A DNA stretch of 64,000 bases from Pandoraea pnomenusa (GTDB lineage: Bacteria > Pseudomonadota > Gammaproteobacteria > Burkholderiales > Burkholderiaceae). A program made the translations under genes and the position numbers. The first letter of the stretch is position 1, and each line of letters opens with the position of its first letter. The notes beneath the pieces were generated by a model. That model worked only from the letters and a program-made list of their open reading frames with translations. It had not been told where the DNA came from and did no database searches. Of this stretch, positions 11,222 through 18,406 are shown piece after piece. The DNA lies in NCBI RefSeq assembly GCF_000767615.3, contig NZ_CP009553.3:682001-746000 (forward strand), given 5' to 3'.

Positions 11222-11506
11222 ATGCGCAATATCCTGCTGTTACTGCTTTTGTTGATTGCGGGCACCTGGTGGATGCGAAACAACGAGCGCAAGCGCAATG
11301 CACGGGATGCGCGCATGCGGGCGTCGTCACCCAACGGCGCCGGCGCGCCGCCGCGTCAGTCGTTGCCGCCTGCCGAGCGCATGGTGCGTTGCAGCGAGTG
11401 CGACACCTATCTTCCCGAGAGTGATGCCGTCTCCGGCGCCGACGGCAAGCATTTTTGCAGCGGCGCGCATCGCGACGCGTACCTCGCGCGCGAACACCGC
11501 GTCTGA
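11222..11506 (+). CDS. PP0621 family small membrane-anchored protein
   Basis: 94 residues with an N-terminal hydrophobic anchor (MRNILLLLLLLIAGTWW), a basic linker and a C-terminal zinc-ribbon-like half with CSEC (about 59-62) and a later Cys in HFCSGAHRDAYL. This architecture is that of the PP0621 family, of unknown function. It starts 6 bp after the ccsA-like gene, implying one operon. The cytosolic cysteine region could bind a metal, but that is inference. Confidence 0.75.
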   Translation: MRNILLLLLLLIAGTWWMRNNERKRNARDARMRASSPNGAGAPPRQSLPPAERMVRCSECDTYLPESDAVSGADGKHFCSGAHRDAYLAREHRV

Positions 11507-11705
11507 AAGCCGCCGCGCGGCCAGAGCGCGCGGCGAGCGTCCCGATGTCTCCCGGGGTTCGCGACAACCTTCATCCAGATTTCGTCACTTTCTCGCGGTC
11601 GTCCCGCAGGGGCGGCTTGCGCATGCCTGTCGCATGCACTAAAACACAGTTACCGGCCCCGTCTACAAGAACGACAACAAGGGGGCGACGACAGGAGGGC
11701 GCGAC

Positions 11706-12224
11706 ATGCTAATGCGCAGACGGATGTATTTCCTTCTCCCGGATCTGGCCAGTGCGCAGCGCACGATGAGCGACTTGCTACTCGCACGGATCGAGGAGCG
11801 TCACATCCACTTCATGGCACGTGACGAAATGGACCTGGAGGGACTGCACGAGGCCAACCTGCTGCAGACGTCCGATATCGTGCACGGCGCCGAAGCCGGG
11901 CTCGTGATCGGCGGTTTCTGCGGTCTGGCGGTCGGTGCGGTCGCGGCGTTTTTCCCCATCGTGGGCACACGTCCCCAGTGGGAATTGATGATCGTGACGG
12001 CGCCGCTTGGCGCGCTCTTCGGCGCGTGGGTGTCGAGCATGATCGGTGTCTCGGTGCCGAACTCGCGGCTCAAGACGTTCCGCGAACCGCTCGAGCGCGG
12101 CATGATCCTGCTCATGGTGGATGTGCGAGACAGCCGCGTCGACGAGATTCGCGACATGCTCAAGGCGCATCACCCGGAAGCGCACATGGAAGGGGTCGAG
12201 GCGGCGATTCCGGCATTCCCCTGA
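11706..12224 (+). CDS. DUF1269-like membrane protein
   Basis: 172 residues. An excellent AGGAGG lies 7 nt before the ATG at 11706. Two hydrophobic glycine-rich segments (about 62-85 and 95-115) contain small-residue spacing typical of glycine-zipper helices, flanked by soluble parts. The layout resembles DUF1269-type proteins; the function is unknown. The C-terminal part (GMILLMVDVRDSRVDEIRDML) looks like a ferredoxin-like sensor fold, which is inference. It stands alone between PP0621 and ampD, with 200 bp and 564 bp of non-coding DNA on either side. Confidence 0.7.
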   Translation: MLMRRRMYFLLPDLASAQRTMSDLLLARIEERHIHFMARDEMDLEGLHEANLLQTSDIVHGAEAGLVIGGFCGLAVGAVAAFFPIVGTRPQWELMIVTAPLGALFGAWVSSMIGVSVPNSRLKTFREPLERGMILLMVDVRDSRVDEIRDMLKAHHPEAHMEGVEAAIPAFP

Positions 12225-12292
12225 TCGGTTTACAGTTTGAGACAAGCGAGGCAAGCGCATCGACAGTGAACGGCGTCACGCAGCGCACGAGT

Positions 12293-12434
12293 GTTACCGG
12301 CCGGCAACGGCCCAGGGCGCCGCACCTGTGAGCGGCGCGGGATGGTGCGCGTGTCGTACGACACGAGAGCAACGCCATCCCCGGGCGTGGTCACGCCCAT
12401 GGAAGCCTCTCGGCCAGGTCGGGCGAGGGGCTTC
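12293..12434. repeat. Five abutting inverted repeats (candidate structured RNA or operator array)
   Basis: In order: imperfect palindrome GTTACCGGCCGGCAAC (12293-12308); GCGCCGC/GCGGCGC hairpin with 8-nt loop (12317-12338); GGGATGG/CCATCCC (12339-12345 and 12375-12381) enclosing the perfect 16-bp palindrome CGTGTCGTACGACACG (12350-12365); GGGCGTG/CACGCCC hairpin with 2-nt loop (12383-12398); and an 11-bp stem with one G-U pair (12402-12412 with 12424-12434). They sit end to end with almost no unpaired spacer. There is no U-tract, so this is not a simple terminator. Confidence 0.6.
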
Positions 12435-12635
12435 TGCTTTGCCGGACGTTGCAGGCTGGCGGGGAAGTGCGCCTGCCGCCCCAGCGCTGGACGCGGCCGT
12501 CGGTCGCGACGAGCGCCGCTGCGCGAGGACAGCGCCGCAAGCGCCCGCACGCGGCACGACGCGCCGGATGATCCCGGATGTCGGGGAAAGCGGTGAACGC
12601 GGTGAACGCCGGCCCGGGTTCGTCCGGGCCGTGAG

Positions 12636-12665
12636 CCGACGGCGTCACGTCAAGTGGGCTACAAT
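12636..12665 (+). promoter_or_regulatory. Candidate ampD promoter
   Basis: TACAAT (12660-12665) preceded by GGGC, with a weak -35 CCGACG (12636-12641) at 18 bp. Nearly the same GGGCTACAAT sequence precedes the RNB gene and a close variant precedes maeB, supporting it as a real -10 element in this genome. Confidence 0.5.
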
Positions 12666-12693
12666 GGCGCCCCTCGCTCTACGGGAGTTCGTG

Positions 12694-12792
12694 GTGCCCG
12701 TCATGCTCCAGTCATCTGCGTCCCCTAACTTTTTGCCCCGGTCGCGTGCGCACGCCGCGCGTCGCCTCCCGCTTGCGCGAGGTGCCGTATGA
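12694..12792 (+). CDS. Possible 32-codon leader ORF coupled to ampD
   Basis: A frame from GTG 12694 (or ATG 12703) ends with a TGA that overlaps the ampD ATG as ATGA. GGGAG at 12683-12687 is 6 nt before the GTG, and a -10 box lies just upstream, so the frame would open a short leader. The peptide is Arg/Ala-rich with no recognisable motif. It could be a translational-coupling leader or chance. No homology is claimed. Confidence 0.3.
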   Translation: MPVMLQSSASPNFLPRSRAHAARRLPLARGAV

Positions 12793-13388
12793 ACGCGCCG
12801 CGCGACCTGCCCGTGCTCACGCTCGACGCCGGCGGCTGGGTCGTCGAGGCCGAGCGTCTGCCGTCGCCCAACTTCGACACGCGGCCGCCCGGAATGCTGA
12901 CGGACCTGCTCGTGGTGCACAACATCTCGTTGCCGCCGGGGCAATTCGGGGGTGGCGAGATCGCGGCGTTCTTTCAGAACCGGCTCGATCACGATGCCCA
13001 TCCGTTCTTCGACGAGATTCGCGGTGTGCACGTCTCGTCGCATTTCCTCGTGAGGCGCGATGGTGCGTTGCAGCAGTTCGTGTCGTGCAATGCGCGGGCC
13101 TGGCATGCCGGTGCGTCGGCGTTCGAAGGACGCACGCGCTGTAACGATTTCTCGATCGGGGTGGAGCTCGAGGGCACCGACGACCTGCCGTTCACCGAGG
13201 CGCAGTATGTAACGCTGGCGGCGCTCACGCGCGTCTTGCGTGAGCATTATCCGATTCAAGCCGTGGCCGGACACGCCGATATCGCACCGGGGCGCAAGAC
13301 GGACCCGGGGCCGCACTTCGAGTGGCGGCGATTGCGCGAAATGGCGGACCTGGCGCCGGAAGCGTTGCCGTTTCAGGCAACGGATTAA
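12789..13388 (+). CDS. ampD: 1,6-anhydro-N-acetylmuramyl-L-alanine amidase AmpD
   Basis: Cytoplasmic zinc amidase that cleaves the stem peptide from anhydro-muropeptides during cell-wall recycling. Its loss raises AmpR-dependent beta-lactamase expression in species that carry that system. 199 residues with the expected ligands H44 (VVHNIS), H162 (AGHADIAPGRKTDPG) and D172. GAGGT lies 5 nt before the ATG. Mpl, which re-uses the released tripeptide, is encoded at 29367. Confidence 0.95.
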   Translation: MNAPRDLPVLTLDAGGWVVEAERLPSPNFDTRPPGMLTDLLVVHNISLPPGQFGGGEIAAFFQNRLDHDAHPFFDEIRGVHVSSHFLVRRDGALQQFVSCNARAWHAGASAFEGRTRCNDFSIGVELEGTDDLPFTEAQYVTLAALTRVLREHYPIQAVAGHADIAPGRKTDPGPHFEWRRLREMADLAPEALPFQATD

Positions 13389-13761
13389 CCCGATGACGCG
13401 GTAGGTTTTGCTTGACAGGGCGATGCCACGGGCCTTCCCGGGGATCAAATTTTCAGGTTTGCGGAGTGCGTCATCTCCACTATACTTAGTGCCAATTCCG
13501 GTGCTGACCACTATATGTAGTGGTTGATGTGAAGTCCGGCACCGGATGCAGTAACCATCAATACCGTGCTTGTCCCGCGGCGTTTTGTGGGGCGGCGCAG
13601 CAGCAAAGCCGTGCAGCGGACACCTCGAACCCTTGGCCGTCCGTCGGTCGTGCGGTGTTCAGCACTTCGCTCCATCGGCGCCCCCAGGGCGTATTTTTGC
13701 CGGTCGTGAAACTGGTAGAGACGCGCTAACAGCACCATCTCATTGGAACGGGAGTTTTTAC
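13389..13761. other. nrdA upstream region
   Basis: 373 bp holding the two NrdR boxes and then about 238 bp of leader. The nrdA frame stays open back to 13570, but without a ribosome-binding site or family resemblance. I see no convincing leader ORF or riboswitch here. Confidence 0.5.
13477..13523. promoter_or_regulatory. Tandem NrdR boxes controlling nrdA
   Basis: Box 1 at 13477-13492 (CCACTATACTTAGTGC) and box 2 at 13508-13523 (CCACTATATGTAGTGG) match the known NrdR consensus acaCwAtATaTwGtgt. They start 31 bp apart, three helical turns, the spacing typical of functional NrdR pairs. NrdR is an ATP/dATP-sensing repressor, so nrdA should be repressed when dATP is high. Confidence 0.93.
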
Positions 13762-16722
13762 ATGCAGACTAACGAAAACCTCACCCGCCCGAACCCGACG
13801 CCCGCCGCGACGACCGGCACCGGCCCGGGTGCGTCGGCGCCCCAGACGACGGGTGCCTTCGAGCCGGCGACCAACGCCGACTTCAAAGTGATTCGACGCA
13901 ACGGCGCGGTGGTGGGTTTCGAGCCGTCGAAGATCGCGATCGCCGTGACCAAGGCGTTCCTCGCCGTGAACGGCGGTCAGGGCGCGGCGTCGGCACGTGT
14001 TCGCGAGCTCGTGGAGCAACTGACGCAGAACGTCGTGCGCGCGCTGATGCGCAGCCGCCCGAACGGCGGCACGTTCCACATCGAAGACATTCAGGATCAG
14101 GTCGAACTCGCGCTCATGCGTGAAGGCGAGCACAACGTGGCCCGCGCCTACGTGCTGTATCGCGAGAAGCGCGCGCAGGAGCGTGCTCACGCGGTCGAGG
14201 CTGCGCCCGAAGCCGCCGCGCCCGACATGCCGGTGCTGCATGTCACCGACAATGGCGTGTCGCGCCCGCTCGACATGGCCGCGCTGCGTGGCGTGGTGCA
14301 GGCCGCCTGCGAGAACCTCGGCAATGAAGTCGACGCCGAGCCGATCCTGACCGAAACCATCAAGAACCTGTACGACGGCGTGCCGCTGTCGCAGGTTTAC
14401 GACTCGGCGATCCTCGCCTCGCGTACGCTCATCGAGAAGGAGCCGGCGTACAGCCAGGTCACCGCTCGTATCCTGATGCACACGATCCGCCGCGAGATTC
14501 TCGGCGAGGAAGTGCTGCAGGGCGACATGGCCGCGCGCTACATCGATTACTTCCCGCGCTTCATCAAGCAGGGTGTCGAGGCCGAGCTGCTCGACGAGCA
14601 ACTGCTCTCGTACGACCTGGCCAAGCTGGCCGCCGCGCTCGACGCCAACCGCGACCTGCAATTCAACTACCTCGGCCTGCAGACGCTGTACGACCGTTAC
14701 TTCCTGCACATCGACGGTCATCGCATCGAAATGCCGCAGGCGTTCTACATGCGTGTGGCCATGGGGCTGGCGCTGAACGAAGTCGAACGCGAAGCGCGTG
14801 CGATCGAGTTCTACCAGATCCTGTCGAGCTTCGATTTCATGAGCTCGACGCCCACGCTGTTCAACTCGGGCACGCGCCGCTCGCAGCTCTCGTCGTGCTA
14901 CCTCACGACCGTCTCGGACGATCTGGAGGGCATTTACGAAGCGCTCAAGGAAAACGCGCTGCTCTCGAAGTTCGCCGGCGGTCTGGGCAACGACTGGACG
15001 CAGGTGCGCGCGCTCGGCTCGCACATCAAGGGCACGAACGGCAAGAGCCAGGGCGTGGTGCCGTTCCTGAAGGTGGTCAACGACACGGCCGTGGCCGTGA
15101 ACCAGGGCGGCAAGCGCAAGGGCGCGGTGTGCGCCTATCTGGAAACGTGGCACCTGGACATCGAGGAATTCCTCGAGCTGCGCAAGAACACCGGCGACGA
15201 CCGTCGTCGCACGCACGATATGAACACGGCGAACTGGATTCCCGATCTGTTCATGAAGCGCGTGATGGAAGGCGCCGAGTGGACGCTGTTCTCGCCGTCG
15301 ACCTGCCCGGACCTGCACGACAAGTACGGCAAGGCCTTCGAGCAGGCGTACACCGCCTATGAAGAGAAGGCGGCGCGCGGCGAAATCAAGCTGTTCAAGA
15401 AGATTCCGGCGCAGGCGCTCTGGCGCAAGATGCTGGGCATGCTGTTCGAGACCGGCCATCCGTGGATCACGTTCAAGGATCCGTGCAACATCCGCTCGCC
15501 GCAGCAGCACGTGGGCGTGGTGCACTCGTCGAACCTGTGCACGGAAATCACGCTGAACACGAGCGAGACCGAAATCGCCGTGTGCAACCTCGGCTCGGTC
15601 AACCTCGTGGCTCACCTGAAGCAGACCGCCAACGGCTACGAGCTCGATCACGAGAAGTTGCAGCGCACCATTCGCGTGGCGATGCGCATGCTCGACAACG
15701 TGATCGACATCAACTACTACGCGGTGACGAAGGCGCGCAATTCGAATCTGCATCACCGTCCGGTGGGCATGGGCATCATGGGCTTCCAGGACTGCCTGCA
15801 CCTGCTGCGCACGCCGTATGCGTCCAATGCCGCCGTCGAGTTCGCCGATCGTTCGATGGAAGCCGTGTGCTACTACGCCTACTGGGCGTCGACCGAGCTG
15901 GCCAAGGAGCGCGGCCAGTATTCGTCGTACAAGGGGTCGCTGTGGGATCGCGGCATCCTGCCGCAAGACTCGCTCAAGCTGCTGGCCGAAGAGCGCGGCG
16001 GCTACGTCGACGTCGACCTGTCGAGTTCGCTCGACTGGGACAGCCTGCGCAAGCACATCGCCGCGCACGGCATGCGCAACTCGAACTGCGTGGCCATCGC
16101 GCCGACGGCAACGATCTCGAACATCATCGGCGTGTCGGCCTGCATCGAACCGACGTTCCAGAACCTGTACGTGAAGTCGAACCTCTCGGGCGAATTCACG
16201 GTGGTCAACGAGTACCTGGTGCGTGACCTGAAGGCCCGCGGTCTGTGGGATGAAGTGATGGTCGCCGACCTGAAGTATTTCGATGGTTCGCTCTCGCGTA
16301 TCGACCGTGTGCCGGCCGACCTGCGCGAGATCTATGCCACGGCGTTCGAAGTCGAGCCGAAGTGGCTGGTCGAGGCGGCGTCGCGTCGTCAGAAGTGGAT
16401 CGATCAGGCCCAGTCGCTCAACATCTACATGGCCGGCGCTTCGGGCAAGAAGCTCGACGAGACGTACAAGCTGGCATGGACGCGCGGCCTGAAGACCACG
16501 TATTACCTCCGGACGATGGCCGCAACGCACGTCGAGAAGTCGACGGTGAGCCACGGTGCGCTGAACGCGGTGCCGAGCTCGGGTGGTATGTCGGGTGGTT
16601 TCTCGGCCGAACCGAGCGCGCCGCTCTCGCCGCTGGCCCAGCCGATGCCGGACGCCGAAGGCGCGGTCTGCACGATGCGCCCGGGCGACCCCGGCTTCGA
16701 CGAGTGCGAAGCCTGCCAGTAA
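13762..16722 (+). CDS. nrdA: Class Ia ribonucleoside-diphosphate reductase, alpha subunit
   Basis: Reduces ribonucleotides to deoxyribonucleotides with the NrdB radical subunit. At 986 residues it is longer than E. coli NrdA (about 760). A Pro/Thr-rich leader of about 40 residues is followed by two ATP-cone domains (about 41-145 and 156-245). Active-site elements are visible: NLCTEI with the radical Cys and Glu, the partner cysteines in SSCYLTT and AVCNLGSVNL, and the tyrosine pair in TTYYLRT. The C-terminus ends CEACQ, a CxxC redox tail for thioredoxin or glutaredoxin. The start MQTNENLTRP at 13762 has GGGAG upstream. Confidence 0.96.
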   Translation: MQTNENLTRPNPTPAATTGTGPGASAPQTTGAFEPATNADFKVIRRNGAVVGFEPSKIAIAVTKAFLAVNGGQGAASARVRELVEQLTQNVVRALMRSRPNGGTFHIEDIQDQVELALMREGEHNVARAYVLYREKRAQERAHAVEAAPEAAAPDMPVLHVTDNGVSRPLDMAALRGVVQAACENLGNEVDAEPILTETIKNLYDGVPLSQVYDSAILASRTLIEKEPAYSQVTARILMHTIRREILGEEVLQGDMAARYIDYFPRFIKQGVEAELLDEQLLSYDLAKLAAALDANRDLQFNYLGLQTLYDRYFLHIDGHRIEMPQAFYMRVAMGLALNEVEREARAIEFYQILSSFDFMSSTPTLFNSGTRRSQLSSCYLTTVSDDLEGIYEALKENALLSKFAGGLGNDWTQVRALGSHIKGTNGKSQGVVPFLKVVNDTAVAVNQGGKRKGAVCAYLETWHLDIEEFLELRKNTGDDRRRTHDMNTANWIPDLFMKRVMEGAEWTLFSPSTCPDLHDKYGKAFEQAYTAYEEKAARGEIKLFKKIPAQALWRKMLGMLFETGHPWITFKDPCNIRSPQQHVGVVHSSNLCTEITLNTSETEIAVCNLGSVNLVAHLKQTANGYELDHEKLQRTIRVAMRMLDNVIDINYYAVTKARNSNLHHRPVGMGIMGFQDCLHLLRTPYASNAAVEFADRSMEAVCYYAYWASTELAKERGQYSSYKGSLWDRGILPQDSLKLLAEERGGYVDVDLSSSLDWDSLRKHIAAHGMRNSNCVAIAPTATISNIIGVSACIEPTFQNLYVKSNLSGEFTVVNEYLVRDLKARGLWDEVMVADLKYFDGSLSRIDRVPADLREIYATAFEVEPKWLVEAASRRQKWIDQAQSLNIYMAGASGKKLDETYKLAWTRGLKTTYYLRTMAATHVEKSTVSHGALNAVPSSGGMSGGFSAEPSAPLSPLAQPMPDAEGAVCTMRPGDPGFDECEACQ

Positions 16723-16777
16723 GCTGAGGCCTGCGCCTGGCGCACCGGGGCGGCGTGCACGTTGTCTCCCCGGTCGG

Positions 16778-16816
16778 AAAAAACCCCGTCGGCCCGCAAG
16801 GGCGACGGGGTTTTTT
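16778..16816. terminator. Bidirectional terminator between nrdA and the epimerase gene
   Basis: AAAAAACCCCGTCG and CGACGGGGTTTTTT form a 14-bp stem counting the A/T tails, with an 11-nt loop. U-tracts occur on both strands, fitting the convergent gene pair. Confidence 0.92.
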
Positions 16817-16834
16817 CTTGCCTTCGCCCGAGCG

Positions 16835-17833
16835 TCAGGCCAGATCGATGCGCATCGTCAGATCGAGTGTCTGGCCGTGCGCGATGACAACGTGATCGTG
16901 GTCGAACTCGCCCACGCGATGCGTGGACGGCTCCAGGCACAGGTAGGGGCGACCCGCCGGCGAGTGCACCACGAGCCACGGTGCGTCGCTGCTGCGCACC
17001 GTGGCCGAGCGCAGGCCGCCGGCGTAGTCGATGCGGGCATCGAAGCGCCCGGAACCGGAGGGCGCTTCGGCGAACCACGTCGAGCGGCCCTCCATGTTGA
17101 GCCCGCCGCCGACGGACACCACCTCGATGGCGCCCACGTGGATGCGTTGCTCGCTCGGCCATCTCACGTCTTCGGAGGGCGAATGCCAGACGGCCTCCGA
17201 TTCGAACGTCAGCCGCGCGCCGGCCGGCCAGCGGAAGTAGGGATGCAGACCGAGCCCCCCCGGCATGGCGTCGGCGGACAGATTGGTGAGCGAGAGCTGC
17301 ATGTCGACGCCCTGCGCGTCGAGCGTGACCGACAGGTACGCCTGATAGTGCCAGGGCCACTCGGGCTGGGCGGGGCAGTCGAGTTGCAGCACGCAGCAGT
17401 GGGGACTTTCGTCGACGACCTCCCACTCGCGGCGCAGCCCCCAGCCGTGCAGCGAACTCGACGCCGCCGGCTGCTCGCGAACGGTGATCGTGCGATCGCG
17501 CCAGTGCAGCCTGTCGTCGCGCAGCATATTGGTATACGGAAGCATCGGAAACGCGCCGGCCTTCGGCCACTCGTCCGACGGGAACGGGTCGTTGCCGAGC
17601 GGGACCAGGTAATCGAACAGATCGCCGCGCGTGTCGCGGCGCGCGAGCCGCGAGAGGCGGCCGCCGGCGCCCGGCTGTACCTCGGCAAGGAGCGCGCCGC
17701 TGGTCAGGCGAATCGGTTTGCCGGGGCTGAGGACGAGCGGTGTCGGGCCGGGTGATGGCGGCAAGGCGGAAGGTGAGTCGCTGGGTGTCGGCGGGATATT
17801 CGCCGGTCGGCCGTCGGGGCCTGCGGAAGTCAT
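16835..17833 (-). CDS. Aldose 1-epimerase family protein
   Basis: Cytosolic beta-sandwich protein of 332 residues, probably interconverting alpha and beta anomers of a hexose. Family features are FPMLPYTNMLRDDRL, the LHGWGLRREW block with the catalytic-type His, and GLGLHPYFRW. The first 35 or so residues are a Pro/Ser-rich extension. GGAG lies 9 nt before the ATG. It is on the opposite strand between nrdA and nrdB and has no evident link to nucleotide reduction. The exact sugar is unknown. Confidence 0.85.
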   Translation of the reverse strand: MTSAGPDGRPANIPPTPSDSPSALPPSPGPTPLVLSPGKPIRLTSGALLAEVQPGAGGRLSRLARRDTRGDLFDYLVPLGNDPFPSDEWPKAGAFPMLPYTNMLRDDRLHWRDRTITVREQPAASSSLHGWGLRREWEVVDESPHCCVLQLDCPAQPEWPWHYQAYLSVTLDAQGVDMQLSLTNLSADAMPGGLGLHPYFRWPAGARLTFESEAVWHSPSEDVRWPSEQRIHVGAIEVVSVGGGLNMEGRSTWFAEAPSGSGRFDARIDYAGGLRSATVRSSDAPWLVVHSPAGRPYLCLEPSTHRVGEFDHDHVVIAHGQTLDLTMRIDLA

Positions 17834-18042
17834 CGTCGGTATCTCCTTCGTCTGCGCGGTGAAGTCGCATGCGCCGCAATCTGTCGTGCCGGCTGTCCAT
17901 GCGGTGGCGCTCGCTCACAAGGATACGCCAATGTCGCGCTGCGCCATTTCGACGCGTGCGAACCGCTGTCGCGCGACGGCGTTTCATGGCAAGATGCCGG
18001 TCCCGCGAGAATGCCCGGGGGGCACGAGGGGAAACCCGTCTA

Positions 18043-18089
18043 ACACTAGGTATAGTGGTCGTTGTGCGGCACGGCACTATATGTAGTGT
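18043..18089. promoter_or_regulatory. Tandem NrdR boxes controlling nrdB
   Basis: Box 1 ACACTAGGTATAGTGG (18043-18058) and box 2 GCACTATATGTAGTGT (18074-18089) fit the NrdR consensus and start 31 bp apart, exactly as before nrdA. This supports shared regulation of the two separated subunit genes. Confidence 0.92.
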
Positions 18090-18157
18090 TGCGTGCTGGA
18101 ATGAGTGACGTAATTGTGCTAAATTGGAGACGTTCAATTCGACGTCGGGAGGACATG

Positions 18158-18343
18158 ATGTTGTTACCGCTCTCGCGTCGACGTTGTTGTTCAACATTGC
18201 GCATCAGCGCATCTGCACTACCCCCGAAACACGGCAATTTTTCCGGCGAACCCGATGGACGTCATGCACGTTACGCCACCGGCGACGAGTTGTCGGTCGC
18301 CGGATCGCAAATTTTTCGTCAGCCTTCGAACCCGAACGGCTGA
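18158..18343 (+). CDS. Leader ORF with tandem Cys codons before nrdB
   Basis: 61 codons from the ATG at 18158, with a strong GGGAGG (18147-18152) 5 nt upstream; an adjoining ATG at 18155 is less well placed. The N-terminus reads MLLPLSRRRCC, with two consecutive TGT codons (18185-18190), a rare choice in such GC-rich DNA. CCGGCGAC (18279-18286) pairs with GTCGCCGG (18296-18303), and an upstream copy CCGGCGA (18243-18249) could pair with the same arm. A T5 run follows at 18312-18316. I recognise no protein family. A regulatory leader peptide is inference. Confidence 0.5.
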   Translation: MLLPLSRRRCCSTLRISASALPPKHGNFSGEPDGRHARYATGDELSVAGSQIFRQPSNPNG

Positions 18344-18406
18344 TCTGTCACTTCGGCGGTGCACGTTAGCGCGTGTATCGCATCAACCTGAACGGACTGA
18401 GACCCT

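Larger units (their letters stand above)
12225..12788. other. 564-bp intergenic region before ampD, rich in inverted repeats
   Basis: No convincing long gene. It holds a run of abutting inverted repeats (12293-12434), a 9-bp tandem GCGGTGAAC near 12590-12607, a 7-bp perfect hairpin GGCCCGG/CCGGGCC (12611-12630), a promoter-like TACAAT (12660-12665) and a short frame that ends by overlapping the ampD start. Long open frames on both strands here lack ribosome-binding sites and family resemblance. Confidence 0.6.
17834..18406. other. nrdB upstream region
   Basis: 573 bp. The first 200 bp hold nothing I recognise. Then come two NrdR boxes (18043-18089), weak promoter elements (TTGCGT at 18089-18094, TAATTG at 18111-18116), and a leader with a small ORF (18158-18343) that contains two competing hairpins. 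nrdB starts 63 bp after that ORF. Confidence 0.55.

Noticed and set aside
13570..13761. Possible 64-residue N-terminal extension of NrdA
   Set aside because: No ribosome-binding site at the early start and the residues are not family-like; GGGAG before 13762 supports the later ATG.
13726..16554. Open frame of over 900 codons on the minus strand opposite nrdA
   Set aside because: It mirrors nrdA codon bias, is very rich in Arg/His/Val as antisense frames of GC-rich genes are, and resembles no family. The same applies to the long minus-strand frames opposite tkt (51757-53916), leuS (58507-61332), maeB (44743-47280) and proS (5414-7405).
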